Assembly (NCBI RefSeq): GCF_016650635.1
Contig: NZ_JAEKFI010000003.1
Coordinates: 496,001-560,000 of the forward strand
Length of the DNA: 64,000 bases
Source: Pseudomonas sp. TH43
GTDB lineage: Bacteria > Pseudomonadota > Gammaproteobacteria > Pseudomonadales > Pseudomonadaceae
Direction of reading: 5' to 3'
Of the stretch, positions 19,137 through 28,307 are shown piece by piece. The translations under genes and the position numbers were made by a program. Each line of letters starts with the position of its first letter. The first letter of the stretch is position 1. The notes below the pieces were generated by a model. It searched no databases. It saw only the letters and a program-made list of their open reading frames with translations, and had not been told where the DNA came from.

Positions 19137-19828
19137 TGCAGCTCTCCGCCGGCCTTGAGCGCAGCGTAAAGGTATTCGGCACGCTTCCAGTCTTCGGGGG
19201 TGTCGATGTCCTGCACCAGATGCCGGGGCAGAATCACTGGCAGACTCGCCGGCGAATAAACCACTTCGCCGTGCAACCACGCGTCGCTGCGCCCCCAGTA
19301 AAACTGGCCGGCATCCTGAAACGCTTCGGGCAGATCCTGCGAACGGGTATTGCGAAACTCCGGGTACAACGCCGTAAGCGCGCCCTGCCCGTCGAGTGTC
19401 AGCGCACGCTGCACCGGGAAACCGAAGCTGCACACCGAGAAGGCGAAAGACTTGTCCGGATGCTGCTCCAGCCGTTCAAACCCTTCACGCAGATAACGCG
19501 CCTGCAACAACGGCGCCGTGGCGTACACGCAACAGGCGTAATCGAAGGGCGGCAGTTGCTGCAAGGCATGCACGATCACCGCTGCGGTGCCGGTGAAATC
19601 ATCGGCCAGTTGCGCCGGGCGCAGGAACGGCACCTCGGCGCCATGTGCCCGCGCCACGTCGGCAATCTCTGCGTCGTCGGTGCTGACCACAACTTGATCG
19701 AACAAGCCTGAATCCAGTGCAGTACGGATCGAGCGGACAATCATCGGCACGCCGTCGAACGGCGCAAGATTCTTGCGCGGGATGCGTTTGCTGCCCCCTC
19801 GGGCCGGGATGATTGCGACGTTGCTCAA
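19133..19828 (-). CDS. pseF: PseF, CMP-pseudaminic acid synthetase
   Basis: 231 aa if started at TTG 19828 (LSNVAIIPARGGSKRIPRKN). This codon overlaps the upstream stop as TTGA, which suits the tightly coupled genes around it. A longer frame also opens from a TTG at 19852. It transfers CMP from CTP to pseudaminic acid. The nucleotidyltransferase motif IPARGGSKRIPRKN and VVVSTDDAEIADVARAHGA are present. It overlaps pseG/H by 4 nt. Confidence 0.93.
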   Translation of the reverse strand: MSNVAIIPARGGSKRIPRKNLAPFDGVPMIVRSIRTALDSGLFDQVVVSTDDAEIADVARAHGAEVPFLRPAQLADDFTGTAAVIVHALQQLPPFDYACCVYATAPLLQARYLREGFERLEQHPDKSFAFSVCSFGFPVQRALTLDGQGALTALYPEFRNTRSQDLPEAFQDAGQFYWGRSDAWLHGEVVYSPASLPVILPRHLVQDIDTPEDWKRAEYLYAALKAGGELQ

Positions 19829-20445
19829 GAGCGTTTTTCCAGCAGGAACCAAGTGATATCGTCCGCCGGGAATTGTCGGTCGCGATGATAGACGAAGCCG
19901 TAATCGAGCAATTGCAGATCCGGGTAGCGATCCAGCATTTCGCCAGCAAAATCGCGCTTGAACAGTTTGCCGCTGTTGCCGTGATAGACCACTTCCACTG
20001 GTGCAGGGTTGTAGTACTCGGCGATCAGGATGTAGCGCCGACTCAATTCGTACAACTGCGCATACGCGGTCGGCAACAGCTCCGGCGCCAGATGGATCAG
20101 CACGCCTTTGCTCAGTGTCAGGTCATAGCTGCGCTCACGCGGGAAGTCGAACAGCGAACCGTGCCAGATCTGTGCGATCTGCAGTGCTCGGGCCTGAGCA
20201 TAAGCGCTTTCATTGATCTCGACGCCGAACAATTCGCAGCGCGGCAACAGTTGATGCAGCGCCTGCAAACTGTTGCCGGCATTGGTGCCCAACTCCATCA
20301 GGCTCTCGATCTTGCCGGTGCGGTTCAGCGCCTTGGCGAACAACGCCAGATTGGCCGCCACCAAGGGTTGACTGACGTTACGGTCGACCCACTGATTGCC
20401 GAACTCGCCCTGCCAGAACTTTTCCTGCTCACTCAGATCACGCAT
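19825..20445 (-). CDS. Pseudaminic acid biosynthesis-associated methylase
   Basis: 206 aa class I SAM methyltransferase with motif I SLMELGTNAGNSLQAL and motif LFGVEINESAYAQA. It resembles the family of methylases found next to pse genes (TIGR03587 type). It may methylate Pse or a Pse derivative. It lies between pseC (31-nt gap) and pseF (overlap), so it belongs to the pathway operon. The exact acceptor atom cannot be read from sequence. Confidence 0.88.
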   Translation of the reverse strand: MRDLSEQEKFWQGEFGNQWVDRNVSQPLVAANLALFAKALNRTGKIESLMELGTNAGNSLQALHQLLPRCELFGVEINESAYAQARALQIAQIWHGSLFDFPRERSYDLTLSKGVLIHLAPELLPTAYAQLYELSRRYILIAEYYNPAPVEVVYHGNSGKLFKRDFAGEMLDRYPDLQLLDYGFVYHRDRQFPADDITWFLLEKRS

Positions 20446-20476
20446 TGCGGATACCCATCCACCGCCGCAGCGGCAA

Positions 20477-21634
20477 TTATTCGGTCAGCCGGCGCAATTG
20501 CTCGACCACATAATCCTGCTGCTCATCGCTCAGCAATGGGAACAATGGCAGGCTGATCGCTTCAGCGTAATAGCGTTCAGCCTCAGGAAAATCGCCCTCG
20601 GCAAAACCCAGGTCTTGATAGTAGGGCTGCAAATGCACGGGAATATAGTGCAGATTCACGCCGACGCCGGCCGCGCGCAAGCCTTCAAAGACCTGGCGAT
20701 GACTGAGGCTGATTCGATCCGTCTGCAAGCGAATCACATACAAATGCCAGGCCGACTCTGCGTCAGGTTGAGCGCTCGGCAACGTCACCGGCAAGTACGC
20801 CAGCAGACGCTCGTAACGCGCCGCCAGCTCACGGCGTCGAGCGATGAAACCCTGCAGTTTTGCCAGTTGCGACAAACCCAGCGCAGCTTGCAGATCAGTG
20901 ATGCGGTAATTGAAGCCCAGCTCGATCTGCTGGTAATACCAGGGGCCGTGACTGGCCTCAGTCATCTGTTGCGGATCGCGGGTCATGCCGTGGCTGCGCA
21001 AGCGTTGCAGACGCTCGGCCAGTTCCGGGCGATTGGTCAGGACCATGCCGCCCTCGGCGCTGGTGATGATTTTCACCGGGTGGAAACTGAACACTGTCAT
21101 CGCCGCGAATTGACCACAGCCGACCGGGCGCCCTGCATAGGACGCACCGACCGCGTGCGAAGCATCTTCGATCACGGTGAAGTTGTAGCGTTCAGCCAGT
21201 TCGGCAATCCGCCGCATGTCGCAGCTCTGTCCGGAAAACGCCACGGCCACCAGCACTTTTGGCAAGGTGCCGTCCTGCTCGGCCTGATCCAGCTTCGCCG
21301 CCAGCGCGAAAGCATCGAGGTTCCAGGTCAGCGGATCGATGTCGACGAAATCCACGTCCGCGCCGCAATAGCGCCCGCAGTTGGCCGAAGCCAAAAAGGT
21401 ATTTGGCGTGGTCCACAAGCGATCACCCGGCCCAAGCCCCGCCGCCAGGCAAGCAATGTGCAGCGCCGCCGTGGCGTTACACACCGCCACGGCGAAATCA
21501 GCCTGGCAGCGTTCGGCCATGGCCTGTTCGAAACGCTCGATGGTCGGTCCCTGAGTCAGCCAGTCCGACTGCAGCACGTCGACGACTGCATCGATGTCCG
21601 ACTGATCGAGACTTTGCCGACCGTAAGGAATCAT
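20477..21634 (-). CDS. pseC: PseC, UDP-4-keto sugar aminotransferase
   Basis: 385 aa DegT/DnrJ/EryC1-family PLP enzyme. It converts the PseB product to UDP-4-amino-4,6-dideoxy-N-acetyl-beta-L-altrosamine with glutamate. PLP lysine is in VFSFHPVKIITSAEGGM, and the VIEDASHAVGASYAG motif is present. The start overlaps pseB by 4 nt (ATGA). Confidence 0.96.
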   Translation of the reverse strand: MIPYGRQSLDQSDIDAVVDVLQSDWLTQGPTIERFEQAMAERCQADFAVAVCNATAALHIACLAAGLGPGDRLWTTPNTFLASANCGRYCGADVDFVDIDPLTWNLDAFALAAKLDQAEQDGTLPKVLVAVAFSGQSCDMRRIAELAERYNFTVIEDASHAVGASYAGRPVGCGQFAAMTVFSFHPVKIITSAEGGMVLTNRPELAERLQRLRSHGMTRDPQQMTEASHGPWYYQQIELGFNYRITDLQAALGLSQLAKLQGFIARRRELAARYERLLAYLPVTLPSAQPDAESAWHLYVIRLQTDRISLSHRQVFEGLRAAGVGVNLHYIPVHLQPYYQDLGFAEGDFPEAERYYAEAISLPLFPLLSDEQQDYVVEQLRRLTE

Positions 21635-22632
21635 GCCGACAGCTTCGCGTGCAGATCGGCGATTTGACCAACCGAGAGGAAATGCGGATTGGTGTCGGAA
21701 CGATATTCAAAGTCCTCGCCCACTGCACGCCCCTGCTCACCCAGTCTATCGACGGCAAAATCGACGTCGACGCTGGTGAAGCGAATCGACGGCTGGATCG
21801 TGTAGTGGTCTTCGAACTCCAACGTCATTCGCGCATCGTCCAGCGGCACCATCAGCTCATGGAGCTTTTCTCCCGGACGAATGCCGACGTTCTTGTGCGG
21901 CAGATGATCGGCCATGCCACGTGCCAGATCGACGATGCGAATCGACGGAATCTTCGGCACGAACACTTCGCCGCCGTGCATGCGCGCAAAGCTGTCGAGC
22001 ACGAACTGCACGCCGTGATCCAGAGTGATCCAGAAGCGCGTCATGCGTTCATCGGTGATCGGCAACTCTTGGGCGCCGTCGGCAATCAGTTTGCTGAAGA
22101 ACGGCACCACCGAACCACGCGAGCCGGCCACGTTGCCGTAGCGCACCACGGCAAAACGGGTTTCCTGCTCACCGGCAATGTTATTGGCGGCGACGAACAG
22201 TTTGTCCGAGAGCAACTTGGTCGCACCGTACAGGTTGATCGGGCTGGCCGCCTTGTCAGTGGACAGCGCCACGACCTTCTTCACACCGTTATCGATCGCT
22301 GCGGCGATGATGTTTTCCGCGCCGTTGACGTTGGTGCGGATGCATTCGGTCGGGTTGTATTCCGCCGCCGGCACTTGCTTCAGCGCAGCGGCATGCACCA
22401 CGTAGTCGATGCCGCGCATGGCCTGACGCAGACGGTCAGCGTCACGCACGTCACCAATGAAATACCGCATGCACGGCGCGTTGAACGTCTGCTGCATTTC
22501 GTATTGCTTGAGTTCATCGCGCGAGAACACCACCACCCGCTTGGGCTGATATTGCTCCAGCAGGCGGCGGATGAAATTGCGCCCGAAGGAGCCGGTGCCG
22601 CCGGAGATGAAGATCGATTTACCGTTGAACAT
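21631..22632 (-). CDS. pseB: PseB, UDP-GlcNAc 4,6-dehydratase (5-inverting)
   Basis: 333 aa extended SDR. It performs the first step of pseudaminic acid synthesis from UDP-GlcNAc. NAD-binding GGTGSFGRNFIRRL is at the N-terminus, the catalytic YGATK is near residue 140, and the 5-inverting type is indicated by the overall PseB signature (ERMTRFWITLDHGVQFV). It lies 30 nt after the large glycosyltransferase gene. Confidence 0.96.
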   Translation of the reverse strand: MFNGKSIFISGGTGSFGRNFIRRLLEQYQPKRVVVFSRDELKQYEMQQTFNAPCMRYFIGDVRDADRLRQAMRGIDYVVHAAALKQVPAAEYNPTECIRTNVNGAENIIAAAIDNGVKKVVALSTDKAASPINLYGATKLLSDKLFVAANNIAGEQETRFAVVRYGNVAGSRGSVVPFFSKLIADGAQELPITDERMTRFWITLDHGVQFVLDSFARMHGGEVFVPKIPSIRIVDLARGMADHLPHKNVGIRPGEKLHELMVPLDDARMTLEFEDHYTIQPSIRFTSVDVDFAVDRLGEQGRAVGEDFEYRSDTNPHFLSVGQIADLHAKLSA

Positions 22633-22662
22633 GTCTGAATTCCTGTGTCCTGCCTGCCTGGC

Positions 22663-25578
22663 TTAGCCGAGCAACTGTGCCCAATTGACCGAGGCACTTT
22701 CACCGAGGACAAAACCTTTGCCGCGCAGGGCCAGGTTGGCGTTGTATGCCGGATCCTGCGCGAAGGCGCTGCTCCATTTTTCACGCAGTGCAGCCAATGT
22801 CTGCGGCACTTGCGGCAGCTCGCCGGTGTGCAGCACCTGTACCGACGGCGTCCACACGGTGAGATAACCGGCCTGACCGGCCTTGAGGCACAGATCGACG
22901 TCGCTGAAGCCGTCGGCAAAGGTCACTTCGTCGAGGCCACCAAGCGCTTCGAACAACTCTTTGCCCACCATCAGACACACTTTCGAAACCGCCGAATAGT
23001 TCTGCTCCACCACCAAACGATGCATATAGCCTTCGGCTGCATGTTTTTCGCCAACGAAGGCCGAACCGATGTCACCGTTGAACCCGAGGATCAGACCGGC
23101 CTGGGAGATTTTGCCGTCACGGTCGACCAATTTGGCCCCGACAATCCCGACTTCAGGGCGCAAGGCATGGTTGAGCAGCGATTCAATCCAGTTCGGGTTG
23201 ACCACTTCGCTGTCAGGCGTCATCAGCACCAGATATTCGCCCTGAGCCTCCTGGCTGGCAGCGTTACACAGCGCCGCATCATTCAACGGCTGATCGGCCC
23301 TCAGCACACGCACTTTGGCGTTTTGCAGCGAGCCTAGCCAGTCGTTGATATCTGCCGACTGATTGGGGTTTAACGCGATCAACACTTCATAGCGCGTGTA
23401 TCGGGTCCGGAGCAATATGCCGTCGAGGCAGCGTTGCAGCTCGGCAAGATTGTTACCGGCAGGCAAAATGACCGAGACCTGCGGCTGTTGGGCATGCCGG
23501 TAATCGATCTGCCAGGTGCCTGGCAACGCCGAAGTAATTCTTGCCTTATAGCCGCGATTGCCCAGATGGCGCATTAACGCCTGGCGCTCGTGGGCATTCT
23601 CTTCCAGCACCGGCGCCTGGGAAATCAGCAACGGTTCGTCGAGATGCGCCATACCGCCGAGACCGCCCTGCTCAATGATGCGCAGGAGCAAATCGAATTC
23701 CAGCGCATCGCGAAAATCAGCCTGATAACCGCCGACGTCGAGCAGCACATCGCGGCGGATCAACCAGTGGCGCGCCATCAGCGATGGAATGCTTTGCAGC
23801 AGGTCAAGATTGAAACCCGGACGGAACACGTCAACCAGCGCGCCCTTATCGGTGCGCACGATCTCATCGGTGGCAACGGCTCGCAGATCAGTGGCGGACA
23901 GCAACTCCAGGCTGGCGCGTAGCAGGCCTCCAGCCGTGAATTCGTCACCTGCCTGGGCCAACAGCACCCACTCGCACGGTGTTTGGCCAGCACTCTGATT
24001 GAGTTTCTCGACAACGTTGCTCGGGGTAACCCGGACGAAGTGCAGGGTGTTTTGTGCGGTGGTCGCCGCCGGTGCTTCGCCGGTGGTGAATACGACAATT
24101 TTGAAAGCTTTGCAGTGACCCTCAAGCAAGCTGTCGAGAGTGACCTGCAACTTGTCGATATCGTTGTCCAGATCCAACAGGAAAATCGCGAATTGCGGGC
24201 CGCCATCATTGGCTGCCAGATGCCGGGCTATCGAGTCGATCTGCTCAACCGCAGGCTGACGCGACGCCAGCCAGTTGAGCAGACGGCCGGACTGCATGGT
24301 GTTGAAGACGGCATGATGATCATCGCCCGTCAGTGCCTCGAGGCGGGTAATCCACGCCTGCATGATCTGCGCTTCTTCGTCCTGCCCCATCAATTCGAGT
24401 TGAGCTGCCAGACGCTTGACGACCAGACGGTTGAACGCATTGAGGTCATGCGCCTGCCACAAACGATCCAGCACACTTTCCGCCGTGTCGTTGTTGCGAG
24501 CCTGCAACAGATGAGCCTGGCGAGTCCAGATGCCCTCTAGCCCTTCCAGTTGAATGCGGCCGGCCGGCATCGCGTGCAGCATGAATTCGAACTGCGTCAG
24601 ACGGTCGAAGAATGCCTGGTTGTAAAACGGCATTTCGACGTATTGCAACGGTCCGAAACGGCGATCCGGAACCTTGAGTGACTGATTCCAGGTGGACTGA
24701 AAAATCAGCTCCGCCGTCAAGGCTCGACCGGACTCCAGGCTGTCGGTCATCGCTGCAAAACTTTGAAAGGCGAACGCCTTGCCCTCTTGGGCATCAAGCC
24801 CCTGAATACCGGTAGGCAGCGTTGCCAGGAACTCGGCAAAGGCTTCACGCTCGGCCACCGATTTTGCATCGATGTACGTCAGCGAGTGATACACCTCTGT
24901 GTTGTGCTCGGAGCTGCCATAGTTGATCTCGCGCACCACATAGGGAATGGGCAGGATTCGCGCCTTGGCATTGGCCAGCATGAAATAGACGTGACCGATT
25001 TCCTGCCACTGAAAACTGGTGCCGGAGGGTAATGCCGCATACCACTGTTTCATCAAGTCAGTGCGGTGCACAGCGTAAAACGGCGGCACGTACTGATGCA
25101 TGTAATCCAGGACCCGTTCCTGAGCACACTCGGACGAATAGTCTTCCTGTACTTTCTTGTCGCGACGGTAGTAACTCACACCGCCGGCAAGCGTCACGTA
25201 CATCAGGCAATAGCCGTGGCACATACCGTAATCGTGGTTCGCTTCCAGAAAACCGACGGACTCGGCCAACGAATCGTGCAGGATGAAGTCATCGTCGGCC
25301 GCCAGCACCATATACGGCGTGGTCAATTGCTCGACACCGTAGTTCAGTTTCGCCTGCATTCCCCAATAAGCGAACTGCGGCACGTGATGGTAATCAACCG
25401 CAGAAAAATCGCCTTCAGGCCGTTCTGGAGTGGAGTCCAGCACCATGATTTTGCAGGGCAAGCTGCTGTAATACTTCACTGCCCGACGTATAAACGCCGG
25501 TCGATTGTGAGTAAACAGCACCACCGTCAACAACTCATTGAGTGGCAGCGCTTGTTCAGAACTGTACTTGCCTTGCAT
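22663..25578 (-). CDS. Large multidomain GT2 glycosyltransferase
   Basis: 971 aa from ATG 25578 (MQGKYSSEQALPLNELLTV), which has GGAGAGG upstream; a TTG at 25608 is less likely. There are three GT-A (family 2) units. The first (about 10-290) has FTHNRPAFIRRAV and a DDD in MVLAADDDFIL. The second (about 440-640) has LLAQAGDEFTAGG. The third (about 700-960) has VSVILPAGNNLAEL and LVLMTPDSEV. It probably builds the flagellin glycan. The third unit is clearly related to the third unit of the glycosyltransferase at 34759-38352. Confidence 0.9.
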   Translation of the reverse strand: MQGKYSSEQALPLNELLTVVLFTHNRPAFIRRAVKYYSSLPCKIMVLDSTPERPEGDFSAVDYHHVPQFAYWGMQAKLNYGVEQLTTPYMVLAADDDFILHDSLAESVGFLEANHDYGMCHGYCLMYVTLAGGVSYYRRDKKVQEDYSSECAQERVLDYMHQYVPPFYAVHRTDLMKQWYAALPSGTSFQWQEIGHVYFMLANAKARILPIPYVVREINYGSSEHNTEVYHSLTYIDAKSVAEREAFAEFLATLPTGIQGLDAQEGKAFAFQSFAAMTDSLESGRALTAELIFQSTWNQSLKVPDRRFGPLQYVEMPFYNQAFFDRLTQFEFMLHAMPAGRIQLEGLEGIWTRQAHLLQARNNDTAESVLDRLWQAHDLNAFNRLVVKRLAAQLELMGQDEEAQIMQAWITRLEALTGDDHHAVFNTMQSGRLLNWLASRQPAVEQIDSIARHLAANDGGPQFAIFLLDLDNDIDKLQVTLDSLLEGHCKAFKIVVFTTGEAPAATTAQNTLHFVRVTPSNVVEKLNQSAGQTPCEWVLLAQAGDEFTAGGLLRASLELLSATDLRAVATDEIVRTDKGALVDVFRPGFNLDLLQSIPSLMARHWLIRRDVLLDVGGYQADFRDALEFDLLLRIIEQGGLGGMAHLDEPLLISQAPVLEENAHERQALMRHLGNRGYKARITSALPGTWQIDYRHAQQPQVSVILPAGNNLAELQRCLDGILLRTRYTRYEVLIALNPNQSADINDWLGSLQNAKVRVLRADQPLNDAALCNAASQEAQGEYLVLMTPDSEVVNPNWIESLLNHALRPEVGIVGAKLVDRDGKISQAGLILGFNGDIGSAFVGEKHAAEGYMHRLVVEQNYSAVSKVCLMVGKELFEALGGLDEVTFADGFSDVDLCLKAGQAGYLTVWTPSVQVLHTGELPQVPQTLAALREKWSSAFAQDPAYNANLALRGKGFVLGESASVNWAQLLG

Positions 25579-25633
25579 AACCTCTCCCCACAACCGGCGA
25601 TTCGCCAAAATGACGCTTGGATAATGTTGCGAA

Positions 25634-26392
25634 TTAACGGACGCGACGCAGATAGCCGTCCGGCGCCACGGTGATCAACAGCTTGTTCTGCAACTGCTGG
25701 TCGATCTCGAAATCCTGGTTCTCTTCAAGGTATTTCCACACGGCGGTTTTCGGGTTGTCGCCCGGGCCCCATGGACGGTCCGGAAAGAAATCGGCCGGCA
25801 TGTCTTCAACCACGGTATCCATCACCACGCAGTAACTGTCGACCGACACCAGCGGTGCGTACAGACGCAGCTCTTCCAGTACGTGATCGTGGGTGTGGTT
25901 GGAATCGAGCACCAGGATGACTTTCTTGCCCTTGGCCGCAGCCTGCACCTGGGCGGCAATGCCGGCGTCGATGCTCGAGCCTTCGATCATCTTGATGCGC
26001 TTGGCCATCGGGTGGCTTTCGATCGCTTCGCGGTTGTGCGGACGGATATCGAGGTCGATGCCCAGCACTTCGCCATGACCTTGCAGTTCCAGCAGGGACG
26101 CGTAGTAGATGATCGAACCGCCGTGGGCGATGCCGCACTCGATGACCAGATCCGGTTTGACCTGCCAGATGATCTCCTGCATCGCCATCATGTCTTGTGG
26201 CAACTGGATGATCGGGCGGCCCATCCACGAGAAGTGGTAGCTGTATTTGTGTTTGGCCGATTCGTTGAAGAAATCACGGGCCAGGCCAGTGAGTTTCTGG
26301 TCGTCACCTTGCTGGGCAATCTGCTCGCGGCATTCGGCTTCGAAGGCTTGGTTGATGCTGTTGTCGGTCATGTTCAAAGTCTCAATGGTCAC
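25634..26392 (-). CDS. CmcI-like (cephalosporin hydroxylase family) protein
   Basis: 252 aa with a Rossmann SAM-binding core: DLVIECGIAHGGSIIYYASL, VLGIDLDIRPHN and VLDSNHTHDHVLEEL. It belongs to the CmcI / rhamnosyl O-methyltransferase family, which in glycan clusters usually means sugar O-methylation. GTG at 26392 overlaps the preceding stop (GTGA). An ATG at 26371 is the alternative. It is the last gene of the overlapping CDP-sugar run. Activity on a sugar is inferred from context. Confidence 0.85.
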   Translation of the reverse strand: MTIETLNMTDNSINQAFEAECREQIAQQGDDQKLTGLARDFFNESAKHKYSYHFSWMGRPIIQLPQDMMAMQEIIWQVKPDLVIECGIAHGGSIIYYASLLELQGHGEVLGIDLDIRPHNREAIESHPMAKRIKMIEGSSIDAGIAAQVQAAAKGKKVILVLDSNHTHDHVLEELRLYAPLVSVDSYCVVMDTVVEDMPADFFPDRPWGPGDNPKTAVWKYLEENQDFEIDQQLQNKLLITVAPDGYLRRVR

Positions 26393-27459
26393 TGGAACGA
26401 AGCGCTATCGACGGCGTGATAGACGTAGCGTCCACCAGTCATCCGCTTGATTTCTTCGAGGTAATTGGAGTTCATCACAAACAGGTTGGCGCCTTCCGGC
26501 AGCGCGTCCATGGCCTCTTGCGGCGAGGACACGCGGGCTCCGCTCAGCGGCAGATAACGGCCCTGCTTGGCCGGGTTGATGTCCACCACACGATCCACCG
26601 CCACGCCCGCGCGTTGCAGGAACAGCGAATAGATCACGCCTTTGGACGAGGCACCCCAGATCGCCGAACCCTGCTCGGGTGCGGACTGGATGATCTGCAC
26701 GGCGCGGTCGAGGCTGGCGGTGAAGCCTTCTGGCAGCGTCAGGCGTGGCACCGGTTGTTCCGGGGTCAGGCGCAACGTCGAAAGGTCGGCGACGATGTAC
26801 AGGTATTGGCCACCGAACAGGTGACCGGCCTCGTGCACGGTGCCGAACATTCGGCGCAGGTCATCGAGGCGGAAATAATTGACGTGCTCGTAGAACAGGT
26901 CGAACCAGGCTTTGTGTTCAAGGATCCAGTCAAAGCACGGCACTTCGATGTAGATCTGCCCGCCCTGATTGGCTTCGGCGATCACCGAGAGGAAACTCAC
27001 CGGGTCCTCAATGTGCTCAAGCACATGGCGCAGCACGATGGCATCCGCCGCCAGACCCAGGCCGCGAGTGAACGGTGCCTTGATCACGTCGGTGTTCTCG
27101 CCTTCGTACGCCGGGTCGATGCCGGTGATCGAGTAACCGAGACCTTTGAGCAACTCAAGGAAGTAGCCCTTGCCGCAGCCGACCTCGATCAGCTCCTGAC
27201 CCTTGAAATGCTTGGCGATGATGCCTTCAACGTCGCGCAGGTGTTGCTGGAACTGGCCCGAATGCGCCTGCTCGTTCTGGTAGTCGGCGTCATAGCTCAA
27301 CTTGTTGGCGTCGAACGCAGCATTGAAGATCAGGCCGCTGCGCTCGTCCTGCACCAGCAGCATGTCGGCGCTGGCCGAGGCCTGTGCCGACTCGGGATCG
27401 GCAAAGGTGCGGTTCTGCAACACCGGCAGGTCGGTGACCCGATACAGCTCGTGCCTCAT
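26389..27459 (-). CDS. SAM-dependent methyltransferase with sugar C-methyltransferase-type C-terminus
   Basis: 356 aa. SAM motif I is ELIEVGCGKGYFLELL (about residues 97-111). The C-terminal half has SAIWGASSKGVIYSLFL and VVDINPAKQGRYLPLSG, the pattern of the Methyltransf_14 domain of sugar C-methyltransferases. Unlike the 28304-29530 protein it has no clear N-terminal zinc cysteines. It overlaps its neighbours on both sides by 4 nt. The substrate is unknown. Confidence 0.85.
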   Translation of the reverse strand: MRHELYRVTDLPVLQNRTFADPESAQASASADMLLVQDERSGLIFNAAFDANKLSYDADYQNEQAHSGQFQQHLRDVEGIIAKHFKGQELIEVGCGKGYFLELLKGLGYSITGIDPAYEGENTDVIKAPFTRGLGLAADAIVLRHVLEHIEDPVSFLSVIAEANQGGQIYIEVPCFDWILEHKAWFDLFYEHVNYFRLDDLRRMFGTVHEAGHLFGGQYLYIVADLSTLRLTPEQPVPRLTLPEGFTASLDRAVQIIQSAPEQGSAIWGASSKGVIYSLFLQRAGVAVDRVVDINPAKQGRYLPLSGARVSSPQEAMDALPEGANLFVMNSNYLEEIKRMTGGRYVYHAVDSASFQ

Positions 27460-28307
27460 TGCGACTCTCCCAACAACTGTTGCAAACGCTCGGTCACCGC
27501 CCAGAACGCCAACGGTTCGTGGGTCGGATAAGGGTAGTGGCCGAGGTTCAGATTCAAGTTCGCGCCGCGTTCGCGCAGACGCTGTTCGACCAGCGCCCGC
27601 ACCGATACCGGTTGGCCGCTGGCGCAGTTGATTACGCCATCGAAATCACGTCGCTGGAGGACGCTGGCAAGATGACCGGCGGCGGTTTCAATCGGCAGAA
27701 AATCGCGCAACTGTTCGCCGGCCGACATGTTGAACGCCTGATCCCCGGCATCGATCGCCCGGTCCAGTGCCGCCAACAGACTGTTGGGGTTCTGCCCTTC
27801 GCCATGCAGATAGAACAGTCGCGCCCATTGCAGGGTGAACGGCTGCTCTTGCGCCAGGTTCTGCAAAAACAGGTGCAAGGTGTGCTTGGCCAGACCGTAG
27901 GGATTGCTCGGTTGCGGCTCGGTCTGCTCGCTGAGCGGGCCGCTTTGCATGCCGTATTCGAAGCACGTGCCGGTCACCAGCACTTGCTTCACGCCGGCCT
28001 CGACCGCGCTTTTGATAAAGCGGTAATCGGCCATCAGGTTGTGCTCGAAGTGGAACAGCGCCCGATAGTTCGGCAACCCCGGCCAGGCCAGATGCGCAAG
28101 AACGTCGATGCCATCGGTGAGCGCTGCTGTGTCCAACTCAGGCGCGTGAATATCCGCCGAGACGAACTCGACGTCGTTGATCCACGGCATGCCCTGCGCC
28201 GTTTCTGCGTTGCGCGCCACTGCGCGCACGGTGCAACCACGCGCCAGCAACGCCGCAACCAGATGCCGACCGACGAAGCCCGTGGCTCCAGTCACCAGAA
28301 CCTTCAC
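27456..28307 (-). CDS. NAD-dependent epimerase/dehydratase family sugar reductase
   Basis: 283 aa extended SDR from a GTG that overlaps the preceding stop (GTGA). It starts KVLVTGATGFVGRHLVAAL with GATGFVGR and has the active-site YGLAK (about residue 140). In a pathway with a 4,6-dehydratase, epimerase and C-methyltransferase, a 4-keto reductase is the expected last step. This protein is the best candidate, by inference. Confidence 0.87.
   Translation of the reverse strand: MKVLVTGATGFVGRHLVAALLARGCTVRAVARNAETAQGMPWINDVEFVSADIHAPELDTAALTDGIDVLAHLAWPGLPNYRALFHFEHNLMADYRFIKSAVEAGVKQVLVTGTCFEYGMQSGPLSEQTEPQPSNPYGLAKHTLHLFLQNLAQEQPFTLQWARLFYLHGEGQNPNSLLAALDRAIDAGDQAFNMSAGEQLRDFLPIETAAGHLASVLQRRDFDGVINCASGQPVSVRALVEQRLRERGANLNLNLGHYPYPTHEPLAFWAVTERLQQLLGESQ

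Noticed and set aside
19137..19433. N-terminal extension of the PseG/H frame
   Set aside because: It runs through pseF in another frame. The PseG family start MRILIRADASP is at 19136.
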